Source: Impatiens glandulifera (taxonomy: Eukaryota; Streptophyta; Magnoliopsida; Ericales; Balsaminaceae). Taken from it: a stretch of 64,000 nucleotides of DNA. Location: contig NC_061867.1 in NCBI RefSeq assembly GCF_907164915.1, positions 34,035,751 to 34,099,750 on the forward strand, written 5' to 3'. Numbering within the stretch: position 1 is the stretch's first letter; each line of letters begins with the position of its first letter. Position numbers and translations under genes: made by a program. This document shows, one piece after another, positions 11,633 through 21,974 of this stretch. Under the pieces are notes generated by a model that did not search any database, was not told the DNA's origin, and was given only the letters and a program-made list of their open reading frames with translations.

Positions 11633-12558
11633 ATGCCTCCTATAAGAAAACAATTGTCTAGGGCAGAAAAAAGAAAGAAAAAACAAAAGGAAGATGCTTT
11701 AATTCAAAGCCAAGTGGAAGCCTTAATAAGTATTTTCACAAGCGATCAAATAGTAGAGCAAGTGAACCAGAATGACATCGATGATAAGTTGAATGATCGG
11801 GAACATGGTGAATTGAATGAACTTCGCAATGAAGACATAAAACAGTCTGAAAATGAGAACGATGTAAGTATGCCTAAAAGTGACACTGATGGAGATATAA
11901 ATCAAAAGATTTTGTTTCCTTTAAATGTTGATGATCCAGGAAATTGGGACAAAATGCAAAATATTAGAGACTTTTTGGTTGAAAGAGGTCCTAAAAGATA
12001 TGATGATATTTTGTTTCCTCTTGATAATACTGGAAGACATTTCAATTCATCACATTATAAGAGACAATTGACAAAAGGTGAGGAAAGTGACAGAAGATGG
12101 TTAGTGTACTCTATTTCTATGAACAAGATCTTCTGTTTTTGTTGCAAGTTATTCAAAACTCAGAGAACCATGGCGAAACTTGGTTATCTGGCTGACGAAG
12201 GATACAAAGATTAGAAAAATATCAGTCGATGCCTCAATCTTCATGAAACTAGTAAAGATCATATTGATTGTATGACTAGTTGGATTGAATTAAAAAGAAG
12301 ACTTCAAAAGAAAAAGACAATTGATGAAAGTGTGCAAGTAGAAATTAACAAAGATAGAGAACATTTAAAACAAGTATTGAAGAGAATAATTGCAGTTGTG
12401 CAAAGAATTGCGAAAAATAACTTGGCACTTCGAGGAGGTTGAGAAAAGCTTTATGTTGAGAATAATGGAATCTTTTTGCAGTTAATTGAAATGATTGCCG
12501 AATTTGATCCAATATGGAGAAACATCTTCGGCGTGTTCAAGAACTACAAATTCATTAC
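11633..12558 (+). pseudogene. hAT transposase (ZMYM1-like), N-terminal half
   Basis: Starts at the ATG at 11633 behind a likely 5' UTR intron (acceptor ...AATGCAG near 11607). It contains a lysine/arginine-rich N-terminus, then a region ending in the TTF-type zinc finger (RRWLVYS ... CFCCKLF at about 12095-12160), then the start of the DUF4371-like region. Stops at 12212-12214 and near 12441 break the frame. The reading is cut at 12558 by the family C copia insertion and continues at 26269. Ordinarily this protein would cut and paste elements with matching ends; here it cannot be made. Confidence 0.85.
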
Positions 12559-13831
12559 TGTTAGATAAATTGGACCGGTTAAATAAAGAACTTAACAAAT
12601 ACAAACTCCCTGTGCAGGAACGGTTAGGAACCAGGATCGGTCAAAAATCTGACCGGTCAAAAATCTGACCGGTCAAGAATCCAACCAATCAAGAAAACAA
12701 GACCGGTTAGAAGAAGAAGTAGAGGATGTATCCAAAACCGGAAAGATATCCGGTTAACCTAAAGCTATGAACAACCGGTAAACATCCTAAACCAAAATGC
12801 ATTCAACCGGAAAACCGATGAAGAGACTACTTAAGAAAGAAGTCAGAACTATCAAATTAAGTACAATCTACAAATCGGTGCAAACAGATACTTTGAGTAT
12901 CTGCGGAAGATGATACCAAATGAACAGACTGTAACATTGCCATATCCATACAAGTCCGGTGATACTCTGCAGGCTGCAGAAGATCGTCTGAAGAGATCTT
13001 TCCAGTCTAGGATAAGTCAGAGGCGCAACCTTCCAGGTGCAGGCAACTGTCCAACCGACAGTTGCTACAATAAGTAAAAGACAAACCTAGCCGGTTTGAC
13101 CTATGCCTTGGGAGCTTAAACCGCCAGTACTGCAACACTGAACCTCTGCTCAACCAATCAGATTCAAGGAGAAGAAATGTGACCGTTGACACATTTCACC
13201 TATAATAGAAGGAGCTGAAGAGGAGTAAATGAAGTTATCAGTTCCACCAGCTACAAGTTCTAAGAGTTATTAATTACAAGTTTATCTCTCTACAAGATTC
13301 AAAGTTTAAGTGTGCATTTGAAGTGAGATTACAATTTTGGTGAGAATTGTACGAGTGTTTATCGAGCAGCAAATAAGTCTCGATCTGATATTGTGTTTGT
13401 GTATTCCTTAGTGAATATCCTTCTCGCGGTTTCGAGAAGAAGGGGTAACGTAGTTGTTTTATCTCCGAACATCCACAAAAACCTGTCTTGTTCTTTACTT
13501 TCTGTCGGCTCTACGTTCTAACCAACTTATACTAACCGACTCATACCGCCCTAACCGATTAACATCACTTTAACCGATTTATTGAACCTCAAACCGACCT
13601 ACTAAACTCCAAACCGACTTTATCCAAATCTATCTTTATTCATTCTGTGTGCGTGTTGCTTCAACCTGAAACAAACCACTTCCGCACTTGAACTCAGTTC
13701 AAGGGTTTGTGACAATTTGTGTAGTATTGAAACCCGGTGTTAATCTCTAACCGGATTAAACACCAACCGTTGAGTCAGAAGGTGTAAACCGGCCGGACCC
13801 CGGTTCCCCATCCGCGATCTAGATCCTAACA
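12559..13831 (+). repeat. Family C 5' LTR
   Basis: From TGTTAGATAAATTGG to GATCCTAACA. It has a TATA-like motif TATAATAG at 13201-13208 and is dense in AACCGG/CCGGTT words. It is about 16 bp longer than the 3' LTR because of an extra copy of a GACCGGTCAAAAATCT unit near 12640-12670. Confidence 0.93.
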
Positions 13832-13999
13832 ATTACACTTATCTTGGGCCCAAAATCCAAAATGAATTGATACAGATATTGGCATCTAAAGTAAGAAGTT
13901 TAATTGTTGCAAAAGTTAAGCATGCAAAGTATTTCATTGCGATACTTGATTGCACTTCAGATGCAAGTCATGAGGAACAAATGTCCCTTGTAATTAGAT
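13832..13999 (+). other. Captured hAT segment between 5' LTR and primer site
   Basis: 168 bp identical, except one base, to 26269-26436, the hAT sequence that flanks the 3' LTR on its outer side. It begins exactly where the LTR ends (ATTACACTTATC) and stops at TTAGAT, where it meets CCTAACA followed by the primer site. The junction word TAGAT occurs both in the hAT sequence and at the LTR end, so microhomology could explain the join. Confidence 0.93.
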
Positions 14000-14008
14000 C
14001 CTAACAAT

Positions 14009-14019
14009 TGGTATCAGAG
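14009..14019 (+). promoter_or_regulatory. Primer binding site (tRNA-iMet), family C
   Basis: TGGTATCAGAG, the standard copia primer site for initiator methionine tRNA. A copy of the last seven LTR bases (CCTAACA) precedes it. Confidence 0.9.
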
Positions 14020-14059
14020 TAGTTAGTTTCAATACTCAAGCAACCCGAAACAAGCAAGC

Positions 14060-15837
14060 ATGAATCTCGAGAAGCCTCCAATGTTAGAAGGTGATGATTT
14101 CGCCAACTGGAAGATACACATGCACTTTCACCTAATCATTATGGATGATGAGATGCCGCTCATCCTGTCTGAAGGAACGATAACAATTGATAAAGATAGG
14201 AAGGATTGGACAAAAAAGGATAGGAGGAGAGCCAATCTGGACAACTATGCTAGAAGCCATATCTTCAATGTTTTGGACAGAAATACCTTTTGTAAGGTCA
14301 GAGATTGCGAAACCTCAAAGGAAGTATGGGAAACGGTGATTCAACTTCATGAGGGAAATGAAAGAACCAAGGAAAAAAGATAATGGTGGCTACCCATAAG
14401 TTTGAAAACATCAAGATGAAACCAGGAGAAACGATGAGGGAGTACAGTGACCGGTTCACAAATGTGATAAATGAGTTATCAACTCTTGGAAAGAAGTATG
14501 ATAACAAGGAAACTATCATGAAAGCTTTAAGATCTCTTCCAAGTGCATGGGACATAAAGACGATGGTGATGAGGGAATCAAACTGCCTAAGCAAGATGAA
14601 GCTACACGATGTATTCGAAGATCTTAAGGCATATGAGTTTGAAATGAGATCTAGGATCGAAGATGAAGTATCAGCCTTAACCTCCACTAAGGCCTTAGTC
14701 ACATCCATGGAACCGGTTGCTCCTGCACCGATCAGAACCGCTGAACAGTTCACTGAGGATGCTATGGCAATGTTTGCATAGAAATTTGGCAGATTCATGA
14801 AGAGAAGCCAACCGACAAACAACAACTACAACTACAGTGATAAATCTAATATTAGATGTTATGATTGCAATTGTTTGGGACATTTCAGGTGGGAATGCAG
14901 AAAACCAAGACGGGATGACCGGAAACCGGATGATCAGAACCAAAGAAACAACCACTCACAAACCGGTGAAGGAAGGGAAGTTCAGAAAGCACTGATAGCC
15001 GATGATGGAGGAAGTTTATGGGCTCGTAGTGACATCGATGATTAACTCACCTGTCTCATGGAAAACGAGGAATAGGTATTTGACTCTCCTTGTGAAGAAT
15101 TTACTAAAGATGAGTTATTTAATGCACTAAATGACATGGTAGTAGAGTACAAGAATCTACTAACCTTAATACCAACCCAACTCAACTTTAGAACCGACCC
15201 TATAGCACCAACCCTGTCCGAACCTGAAACCAATAGTATTCAACCTAATGAAATCTTAGAAACCGAGACAGCACCTGAACTATCCTTTAAGACTGAACAG
15301 CTCAAGGAGTCAGTTCAAGAGCTGGCCGAAGAGAAAGATGCACGAACCCGGTATCGAATAGCCGCATGGAAAAGATCCAGTGAAACGGTGAACCATTTGT
15401 CTAAGTATAAAAGACATCCCAAATGCAAATTTGGTCTTGGATACAAAAACAACAGACCCGCCAACCAGAACCATTCCGACAAGATGAAGCTCACAAAAGA
15501 CAATTTTCCCTTTGTAAGATTTGTCAAGAGCTCTTCAACCGACGATGAGGAACAAAGTGCCTCAAATCCGGAAGAAGAAATAACTTATGTAAGTCCAAAT
15601 GACTCCGAAAAATGGCTTCATCCGGAGAGAAGGAAGTCCATCCGGCCAAAAGGTAAACAAACCGATCCACGACCACATAGAATAAACCAAATGCCACCAC
15701 CAAATAAGGCACTCTTAGGAAAACAGAAAGATGTCAGACCGAGTACAAGAAAACTAGTTAGAATCATAACCAGGAAAGTTGTCCGACTTATTAAAGTCTG
15801 GATACCCAAGGGACTAATCAATTGTGGACCCAAGTAA
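14060..15837 (+). pseudogene. Family C gag
   Basis: Capsid/nucleocapsid polyprotein. It begins MNLEKPPMLEG... with the copia gag fold (DDFANWKIHM, KEVWETVIQLHE, ETMREYSDRF). Next comes a complete CCHC zinc knuckle (CYDCNCLGHFRWEC, about 14866-14895), then a long C-terminal extension with a heptad-like stretch, and it ends in GLINCGPK at 15835. Lesions seen are a frameshift near 14380, an in-frame stop at 14779-14781, a stop at 15043-15045 and another near 15075. The extra C-terminal part after the zinc knuckle is larger than in TNT1-type gags and fits Sireviruses. Confidence 0.88.
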
Positions 15838-15869
15838 ATGTTGGTACCAAATAGTTGTAAATATGTATA

Positions 15870-16490
15870 TTTTGCAGGATATGAAGAAATGGCTAGGAAA
15901 CTCTGAGTGGTATTTGGACAGCGGTTGCTCCAGACACATGACTAGAAACAACAACCTTCTAACCGACATTAAAATAGAAACTGGTGCTATGATTGTCTTT
16001 GGTGACATCTCAAGAGGTAGAACTGTGGGCAAGGGTAAGATTGTCCATGGTAATTTAATAATTGACAATGTACTTCTAGTTGAAAATCTACATTTTAATC
16101 TGCTAAGTATCAGTCAGATGTGTGATGCTGGATATACTGTAGAATTAATTTCTTAGGCATGCATGCTTAGTTAAAAACTCCTAGGGTAACACACTACTAA
16201 CCAGAAATAGGTTAGAAAATATATACAAGGTAGACTGGAAAAATGAAGTGGAGCATCCTGTTTGCATGGTAGTTAAAACCGATCAAACCTGGCTATGACA
16301 TAAAAGGCTAAACCATCTAAACCTCAAAACCTTAAACTATATCCGCGGTAAAAATCTAGTTGAAGGAATTCCTGATATAGTATTCAATAAGGATAAGGTT
16401 TGTTCAGCATGTCAAATGGGTAAACAAACTAAGTAACCTTTAAGAGTAAAGGACACATTCAATCTAACCGATGCTTAGATCTTCTTCACA
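15870..16490 (+). pseudogene. Family C protease and GAG-pre-integrase
   Basis: Aspartic protease active site WYLDSGCSRHM at about 15910-15943. The frame runs to a stop at 16154-16156. Further on, broken by small shifts and stops, is the GAG-pre-integrase zinc region with HKRLNHLN near 16299 and CSACQMGKQ near 16407. It processes the polyprotein and leads into integrase. Confidence 0.85.
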
Positions 16491-17551
16491 TGGATTTATT
16501 TGGACCGATTAGGGTTACCAACCTAGGTGGTATGATTTACACTATGGTTGTTATTGATGATTATTCTAGATATACATGGGTAATATTTTTGGCATCTAAA
16601 CGTGATACCGCATCAAATTTAATCACACTACTTAAGCGTTTACAAAATGAAAAATCAACACGCATAAATAACATTAGGAGTGATAGAGGAACCGAATTTA
16701 CAAATAGTACTCTAAATGTATTCCTTGATGAATCTGGCATTAGACACGAGTTGTCTAGTGCTAGAACTCCTCAACAGAACGGCCTGGCCGAGAGAAGAAA
16801 CCGAACTCTCAAGGAAGCCGCAAGGTCTATGATAGCTGATTCAGGTGTTGCTCAAAAATTTTGGGCTGAAGCTATCAGTACTGCATGTTATACACAAAAC
16901 CGGTCTTTAATCAACAAATTTCACAATAAAATACCGTATGAAGTGTATTTTGATAGGATTCCTAACATTCAGTATCTTAAAATTTTCGGTTGTAAATGTT
17001 ACATTCACATTAATGGCAAAAACTACCTATCTGCTTTTGATGCAAAATCCGATATTGGGATCATGTTAGGTTACTCAGCAGTTAGTAAAGCATATAGAGT
17101 ATATAATACTAGAACGTTAACCGTGGAAGAATCTCTTCATGTTGTATTCGATGAATCGGTTGAAAATAACACCGCATCATCCTTTGATCTACACAACATA
17201 TTGGAAAATAATAATATCCATTCTGATAGTGAAGATGAGGTTCCGGTTTTCAGAAGGTTTGTCCATGACCAAATTGGTGATTTTGAAACCCAACCGGATC
17301 AAGCTGCTACACAGCAGGAAGCTGACACCTCGGTCCAAACTGAGGAAATCGGTCGGTCTGACATTATTGATCAGCCTACCGATATGTCTAGCCTTGATCA
17401 AACAAACAGTGATTTGGTAGACACTCCTGAACCGAATCTCAAAAGGAACACAAATCACCCTCCTGAGCTTATTATAGGTGACCCTTCAAAACCCGTCCAA
17501 ACTAGGCAACAAATACTGGAGGAATACTTTAATTTCTCTTTCATATCCTAG
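16490..17551 (+). pseudogene. Family C integrase
   Basis: Retroviral-type integrase core with all three acidic catalytic residues in recognisable context: the first Asp in MDLFGPIRV, the second in IRSDRGTEF, and the Glu in QQNGLAERRNRTLKE. Downstream is the usual copia extension (FGCKCYIHI, GIMLGYS). The frame is the one used by reverse transcriptase. A TAG at 17549-17551 and a TAA near 17609 interrupt the link, so this is a decayed polyprotein, although the integrase core itself is open from 16490. Confidence 0.92.
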
Positions 17552-19093
17552 ATTGAGCCGAAAAGGGTGGATGAAGCATTGTCGGATCCGGATTGGATCT
17601 TGGCAATGTAAGAAGAGTTAAACCAGTTTGAGAGTAATAAAGTCTGGTATCTAGTTCCTAGACCGAAAGATCAACCGGTCATAGGAACAAGATGGGTATT
17701 CAGAAATAAACTCAATGAAGACGGTTTGGTTACGAGGAACAAAGCTAGATTAGTGGCACAAGGATACAAACAGGAAGAAGGCATTGATTTTGAAGAATCA
17801 TTTGCTCCTATAGCTAAGATTGAAGCCATTAGGATTTTTCTAGCCTTTGATGCTTTCAAAATTTTTAAAGTTTTCCAAATGGATGTTAAAAGTGCATTTT
17901 TAAATTGTGACCCACGCGAAGAAGTATACGTTGAGCAACCACCCGGTTTTAAAAATGCTGACCTGCCTAATCATGTATATCGCCTAAATAAAGCACTGTA
18001 CGGTTTAAAACAAGCTCCTAGAGCTTGGTATGATACACTAACCGCATTTCTGATACATCATGATTTTACCATATGTTCAGTGGATAAAACCTTATTTAAA
18101 TTTGAGAAAAAGGGACACATTCTACTTGTTCAAATATATGTGGATGATATCATTTTCGGATCAACCGATCCTAAGCTATGTGATAAATTCTCAACCTTGA
18201 TGACTAACAAATTTGAAATGAGTATGATGGGAGAATTAAGCTTCTTCCTAGGTCTTCAGGTTAAACAACTCGAAGGAGGAACCTTCATCAGTCAGCCCAA
18301 ATACACGAAGGAACTTCTAAAGAAATTTGGGATGAACACATGCTCATCTGCCGCTACTCCGATGAGCTCATCAATCAAACTGGGTAAGGATGATGACGGT
18401 CAGGGAGTAGACCTGACCGCCTATCGTGGAATCATCGGCTCACTTTTATACCTGGCAGCAAGTAGACCGGACATACTATTTGCGGTCGGAGTGTGTGGAA
18501 GATTCCAGGCCAATCCCAAACAGTCTGACTATACAGCCGCTAAGCGAATCCTGAAATATCTAAAGGGAACCCCTGAAGTCGGTCTGTGGTATCCAAAGGA
18601 CTCATCTTTTAACCTCACAAGTTACTCTGATGCAGACTATGCAGGTTGTAAAGTTGACAGAAAAAGTACCAGCAGAACATGCCAATTCTTAGGTGATCGG
18701 CTTGTTTCATGGCATAGCAAGAAGCAAACGTTGGTTGCTACGTCAACCGCAGAGGCTGAATATCTGGCAGCCGGAAGTTGTTGTTCACAACTCCTATGGA
18801 TTCAACAACAACTAAAGGATTTCGGTATCACTGCCGAAGAATCTCCTATTTTCTGTGACAACACAAGTGCCATAACAATCACATACAATCTAGTTTTACA
18901 CTGTAGAATCAAGCACATCGACATAAGGCATCATTTCATCCGGGAACATGTCATACAGAAGCATATCCGACTGGAATATGTAGCAACAGATCAACAAGTA
19001 GCCAATATCTTCACAAAGCCACTACAGGAAGCTAAGTTTTCTTACTTCAGAAACATTCTCGGTTTAACCGATATTAATCAACTCATTTCTTAA
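17552..19093 (+). pseudogene. Family C reverse transcriptase and RNase H
   Basis: The reverse transcriptase domain starts near 17620 ([20 protein letters not shown]). It contains [22 protein letters not shown] and the catalytic [10 protein letters not shown] (about 18136-18165). The RNase H part has [35 protein letters not shown] and the closing [13 protein letters not shown] before the stop at 19091-19093. A 455-codon stretch from 17726 to 19093 is fully open. Only stops at 17549 and about 17609 separate it from integrase in the same frame. Confidence 0.93.
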
Positions 19094-19565
19094 ACTTCTA
19101 ACCTCTAAAGGGAAAATCGGTTCGGACAGACAAAACCGACAGTTTTTCCTAAAATGTCGGAAACCGAATTTACCATCGTATTTATTGAAGAACCGCTTTG
19201 TCTATCAGTTACAGTAAACCGACCAGTTACTTAGTACCTACACTAATTAACTACATCGGGACCAATGACTGAAAACCAACCAGTTTGAATATAATATATT
19301 CTGGATTATTTGGCTTCCTAACAAAAATGGAACAATTGCCTGTGTTTAGATGTATCTGTTCTGAAAAGATACCTTTTCAAAACAAAAACAGTCATGCCTC
19401 AAAAGACGTGAAAATATGATATCTCTCACCGTCCAGGCCTATGACTCACACCCTTAGGCTGTACACATACCTAATTCATGCAAGATGTCTTATCCTATGG
19501 TTAATAAACTAAATTACCTGCTACCCACTGGATAATACTATTCATCAATATCACCCCTCAACTAA

Positions 19566-19573
19566 TATATAAG
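19566..19573 (+). promoter_or_regulatory. TATA-like motif upstream of ORF A
   Basis: TATATAAG, 66 bp before the ATG at 19632. A start of transcription about 30 bp downstream would skip the ATG at 19578 and make 19632 the first start codon. The second copy has TATATAATAG 71 bp before its ATG. Confidence 0.5.
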
Positions 19574-19631
19574 TTAGATGAACATCAGACAAATATCCAC
19601 AATATCAACCTATCATCTCACTAAGACAAAA

Positions 19632-20374
19632 ATGTATCATTTTCAAAACATTCTCCAAGTTGATTTTGACTCCACACATGGGACACAATACTATGAGATC
19701 TTCAAAATGATTAAATCTCTGGAAAGTATCGGTCTGAAGCCTTTCCTAGATGACAAACATGTCATCTTCCCTGAAACCGTTACTGAATTTTTCCATAATG
19801 CTAGAGTCTTCAGTGGTACTCCATACTTTGATACTCTTATCCAATCTAGGGTAAGAGGACGATGTTTGACTTCTCCGAGCGTGATTTCGCTTGGTGCTTC
19901 GATCTTCCGAAGGAAGGTCTTACTGATCTGAATGTCTCGGCTGAACTAAAAGACGAAATCTCTTTGAACTTCTCGCGCTCGAACCTTCCAGTCGATGACC
20001 ATGGAGCTCGGTCATCGTTGAGGGCTGAATATCAGCTTCTCAACGACATCATCGGTCGGGCCATCCTGGGAAAGAATGTCACAAACACCTACTGCCCCAC
20101 AATCTTCAACATCATGACCGCTATCACAACTGATACTCCGGTCAATTGGTCTAGGCTGCTATTTGACATCCTGTTCTGGATGATCACTACCCGTCATACC
20201 GACTTCATTCCTCAAATCAGCTCTCTACTTAACGAACTCGGGGTTCCGCTCTGTCCAGGCGAGGGGATGAACCAATCTCAGGTCTTGACCAGGGATTCCG
20301 CCGATTCCTTCTATGAGCGGTTCGAGAAAGCTTGGACGAAGAAGAACAGACACCTCACCTCCTCCGACAAATAG
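19632..20374 (+). pseudogene. Accessory ORF A (family C), post-pol domain protein
   Basis: First of three related ORFs after pol; no known function. The ~245-aa product starts MYHFQNILQVDFDS and shows the family pattern: xVDFxS near the start, a GLKPFL-type motif, a TEFF motif, a FDLPKEGLTDL motif, an ARSSLRAEYQLL motif and a TPVNWSRLLFDIL motif near the end. One frameshift lies near 19860 and joins an N-terminal part (from 19632) to a C-terminal part (to 20374). I see no signal peptide, membrane segment or zinc finger. It has its own TATA-like motif. Its match in the second element is 49082-49735. Confidence 0.72.
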
Positions 20375-20707
20375 TCACTCCTTCGAACAACCGGTCATTT
20401 TGCTTCAAGCACCGGTTGTATTTTTATCCTACTCGATTATGTCTCATTTCAGTTTAATTTATGTTTCTCTCGGTTCAATGTAATCCACTTTTCATTAATG
20501 AAAATCTAGTAACTTTGAATTCCAACTACATGAGAAATTACACAAACTTAGTAAGTTCTCAACTAGATTCTCAGCCTCGGTCTTCGTAACCAGTCAAAAA
20601 GTAACCCCTTCCCAAGGCGTTTTGAAAACATAAATATTCCCCAACATTAATGAGACAAAAAGGAATATTAACATTAAATGCTCCTACCTTCCCTCCCATT
20701 TCAAATC

Positions 20708-20715
20708 TATTTAAG
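20708..20715 (+). promoter_or_regulatory. TATA-like motif upstream of ORF B
   Basis: TATTTAAG, 112 bp before the ORF B ATG at 20820, followed by a pyrimidine-rich leader. The second copy has TATTTAAAG 98 bp before its ATG. Confidence 0.5.
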
Positions 20716-20819
20716 AAACCTCTCCCTCTCATTCCAACACACTTCCAAAAAACATATTTTAAATCTCTATCTCTCTTAGCAAGATCTGAAAACTGTCTCA
20801 CCGCACTCTCAAAAACTTC

Positions 20820-21494
20820 ATGTGCATCAATTTCGATTCCGTACTCGACATGGAAGACGTGGAAACGAGGGAGTTAATCTTTGAATCCCTAGACGAAACC
20901 GGACTTCGTGATTTTCTAGAAGAATCCGGACCTCTATTTTATCCAGAGGTACTGGAACTTTTCAACAATGCAGAAATGTTCAACGGTGCCGTTGTATCCA
21001 CCGTGAAAAATAATGTCATCGTTCTCCTTGAGAGCGGACTCGCCGGAATGTTTAATCTTCCAACTGAAGGGTTTTCAGACTTCCCATCCCGGGTGTGCAG
21101 CGCAACTGTTGATTACGCTGAACTGTTCTCCGGATCCGAAACACCGGTGGAGAATCACGGCCTTAAAGCCAACCTTGCTCCCCACATCCAACTCCTGCAT
21201 GAGATCGTCAACCGGTCGATCATCTGCCAATCTCCAAACCAAAACCATTCCAAAAGGACTTTCAACATGATGACCTACATCGTCAACAATACCCCCATCA
21301 ACTGGGCATCGGTCATCTTTAACAACTTGAAAACTATGGTTGAAACGAAGAGAGGGTTCGGCTATGCTTCTCACCTGAGCCGGGTCATTTTAGCTTGCGT
21401 TCCAAATCTTGGACCAGGAACATTGGTGAATTTCTCGAATGTCCTCAACGAGGAAATAGTGAATGAAAAAATTTCTATGATAATCACTATGTAA
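20820..21494 (+). CDS. Accessory ORF B (family C), intact 224 aa
   Basis: The only accessory ORF here with no lesion. The product starts MCINFDSVLDMEDVETR and follows the same pattern as A and C: INFDSV near the start, TGLRDFLEES, LELFNNAEMF, FNLPTEGFSDF, GLKANLAPHIQLLHEIV and TPINWASVIFNNLKTMVE. It is short, ending soon after the shared domain, and lacks the long C-terminal tail of ORF C. No signal peptide or membrane segment is visible, which argues against an envelope role. The function is unknown; I recall similar hypothetical proteins in other asterid genomes but could not check. Its match in the second element is 50400-51199. Confidence 0.7.
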   Translation: MCINFDSVLDMEDVETRELIFESLDETGLRDFLEESGPLFYPEVLELFNNAEMFNGAVVSTVKNNVIVLLESGLAGMFNLPTEGFSDFPSRVCSATVDYAELFSGSETPVENHGLKANLAPHIQLLHEIVNRSIICQSPNQNHSKRTFNMMTYIVNNTPINWASVIFNNLKTMVETKRGFGYASHLSRVILACVPNLGPGTLVNFSNVLNEEIVNEKISMIITM

Positions 21495-21857
21495 TTTTCT
21501 TTTTCTCTTATGTGTACTTCAAACAGATCTTTGTATCGGTATCTATCATTATTATGTCTTCTTCTTCGTTAATCGAATATGAATTTAAATTTCAAAAATC
21601 GGTTCAAAATTACAAAGTTCAAATATCGGTTTAAATTCTCAACCGGTTATAATCGCTTACCGCTTCATTAATCACCGGTTAAATCACCGCTTCCTTAATT
21701 ATCGGTTAAAAGGATAACCGATTAATAGCTTCCCGCCAAATGGCTTCCCGCCAAAAGATTGCCGCCCAAAGACTTATCGCCAACTCATTTTGGAGGGAAA
21801 ATTGCCGCCCTTTCTTGATGTGATGGTTCGCGACGGTTCGCATCCCAGGCCGCGGCC

Positions 21858-21865
21858 TATAAATA
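21858..21865 (+). promoter_or_regulatory. TATA-like motif upstream of ORF C
   Basis: A clear TATAAATA in GC-richer context, 117 bp before the ORF C ATG at 21975. The second copy has a TATATATATAA run 114 bp before its ATG. Confidence 0.6.
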
Positions 21866-21974
21866 CCTTCTTTTGTCATTTTATTTCCTTCTTCCGCGAA
21901 TCTGCTTCCTCTCTCTAGCATTCCTTTAATCCTCAAACTCTTAATCTTTCCAACTTTCGGTCTCTCTAAGCAAA

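Noticed and set aside
14009..14019. tRNA gene
   Set aside because: The sequence is the primer site complementary to initiator tRNA; there is no cloverleaf around it.
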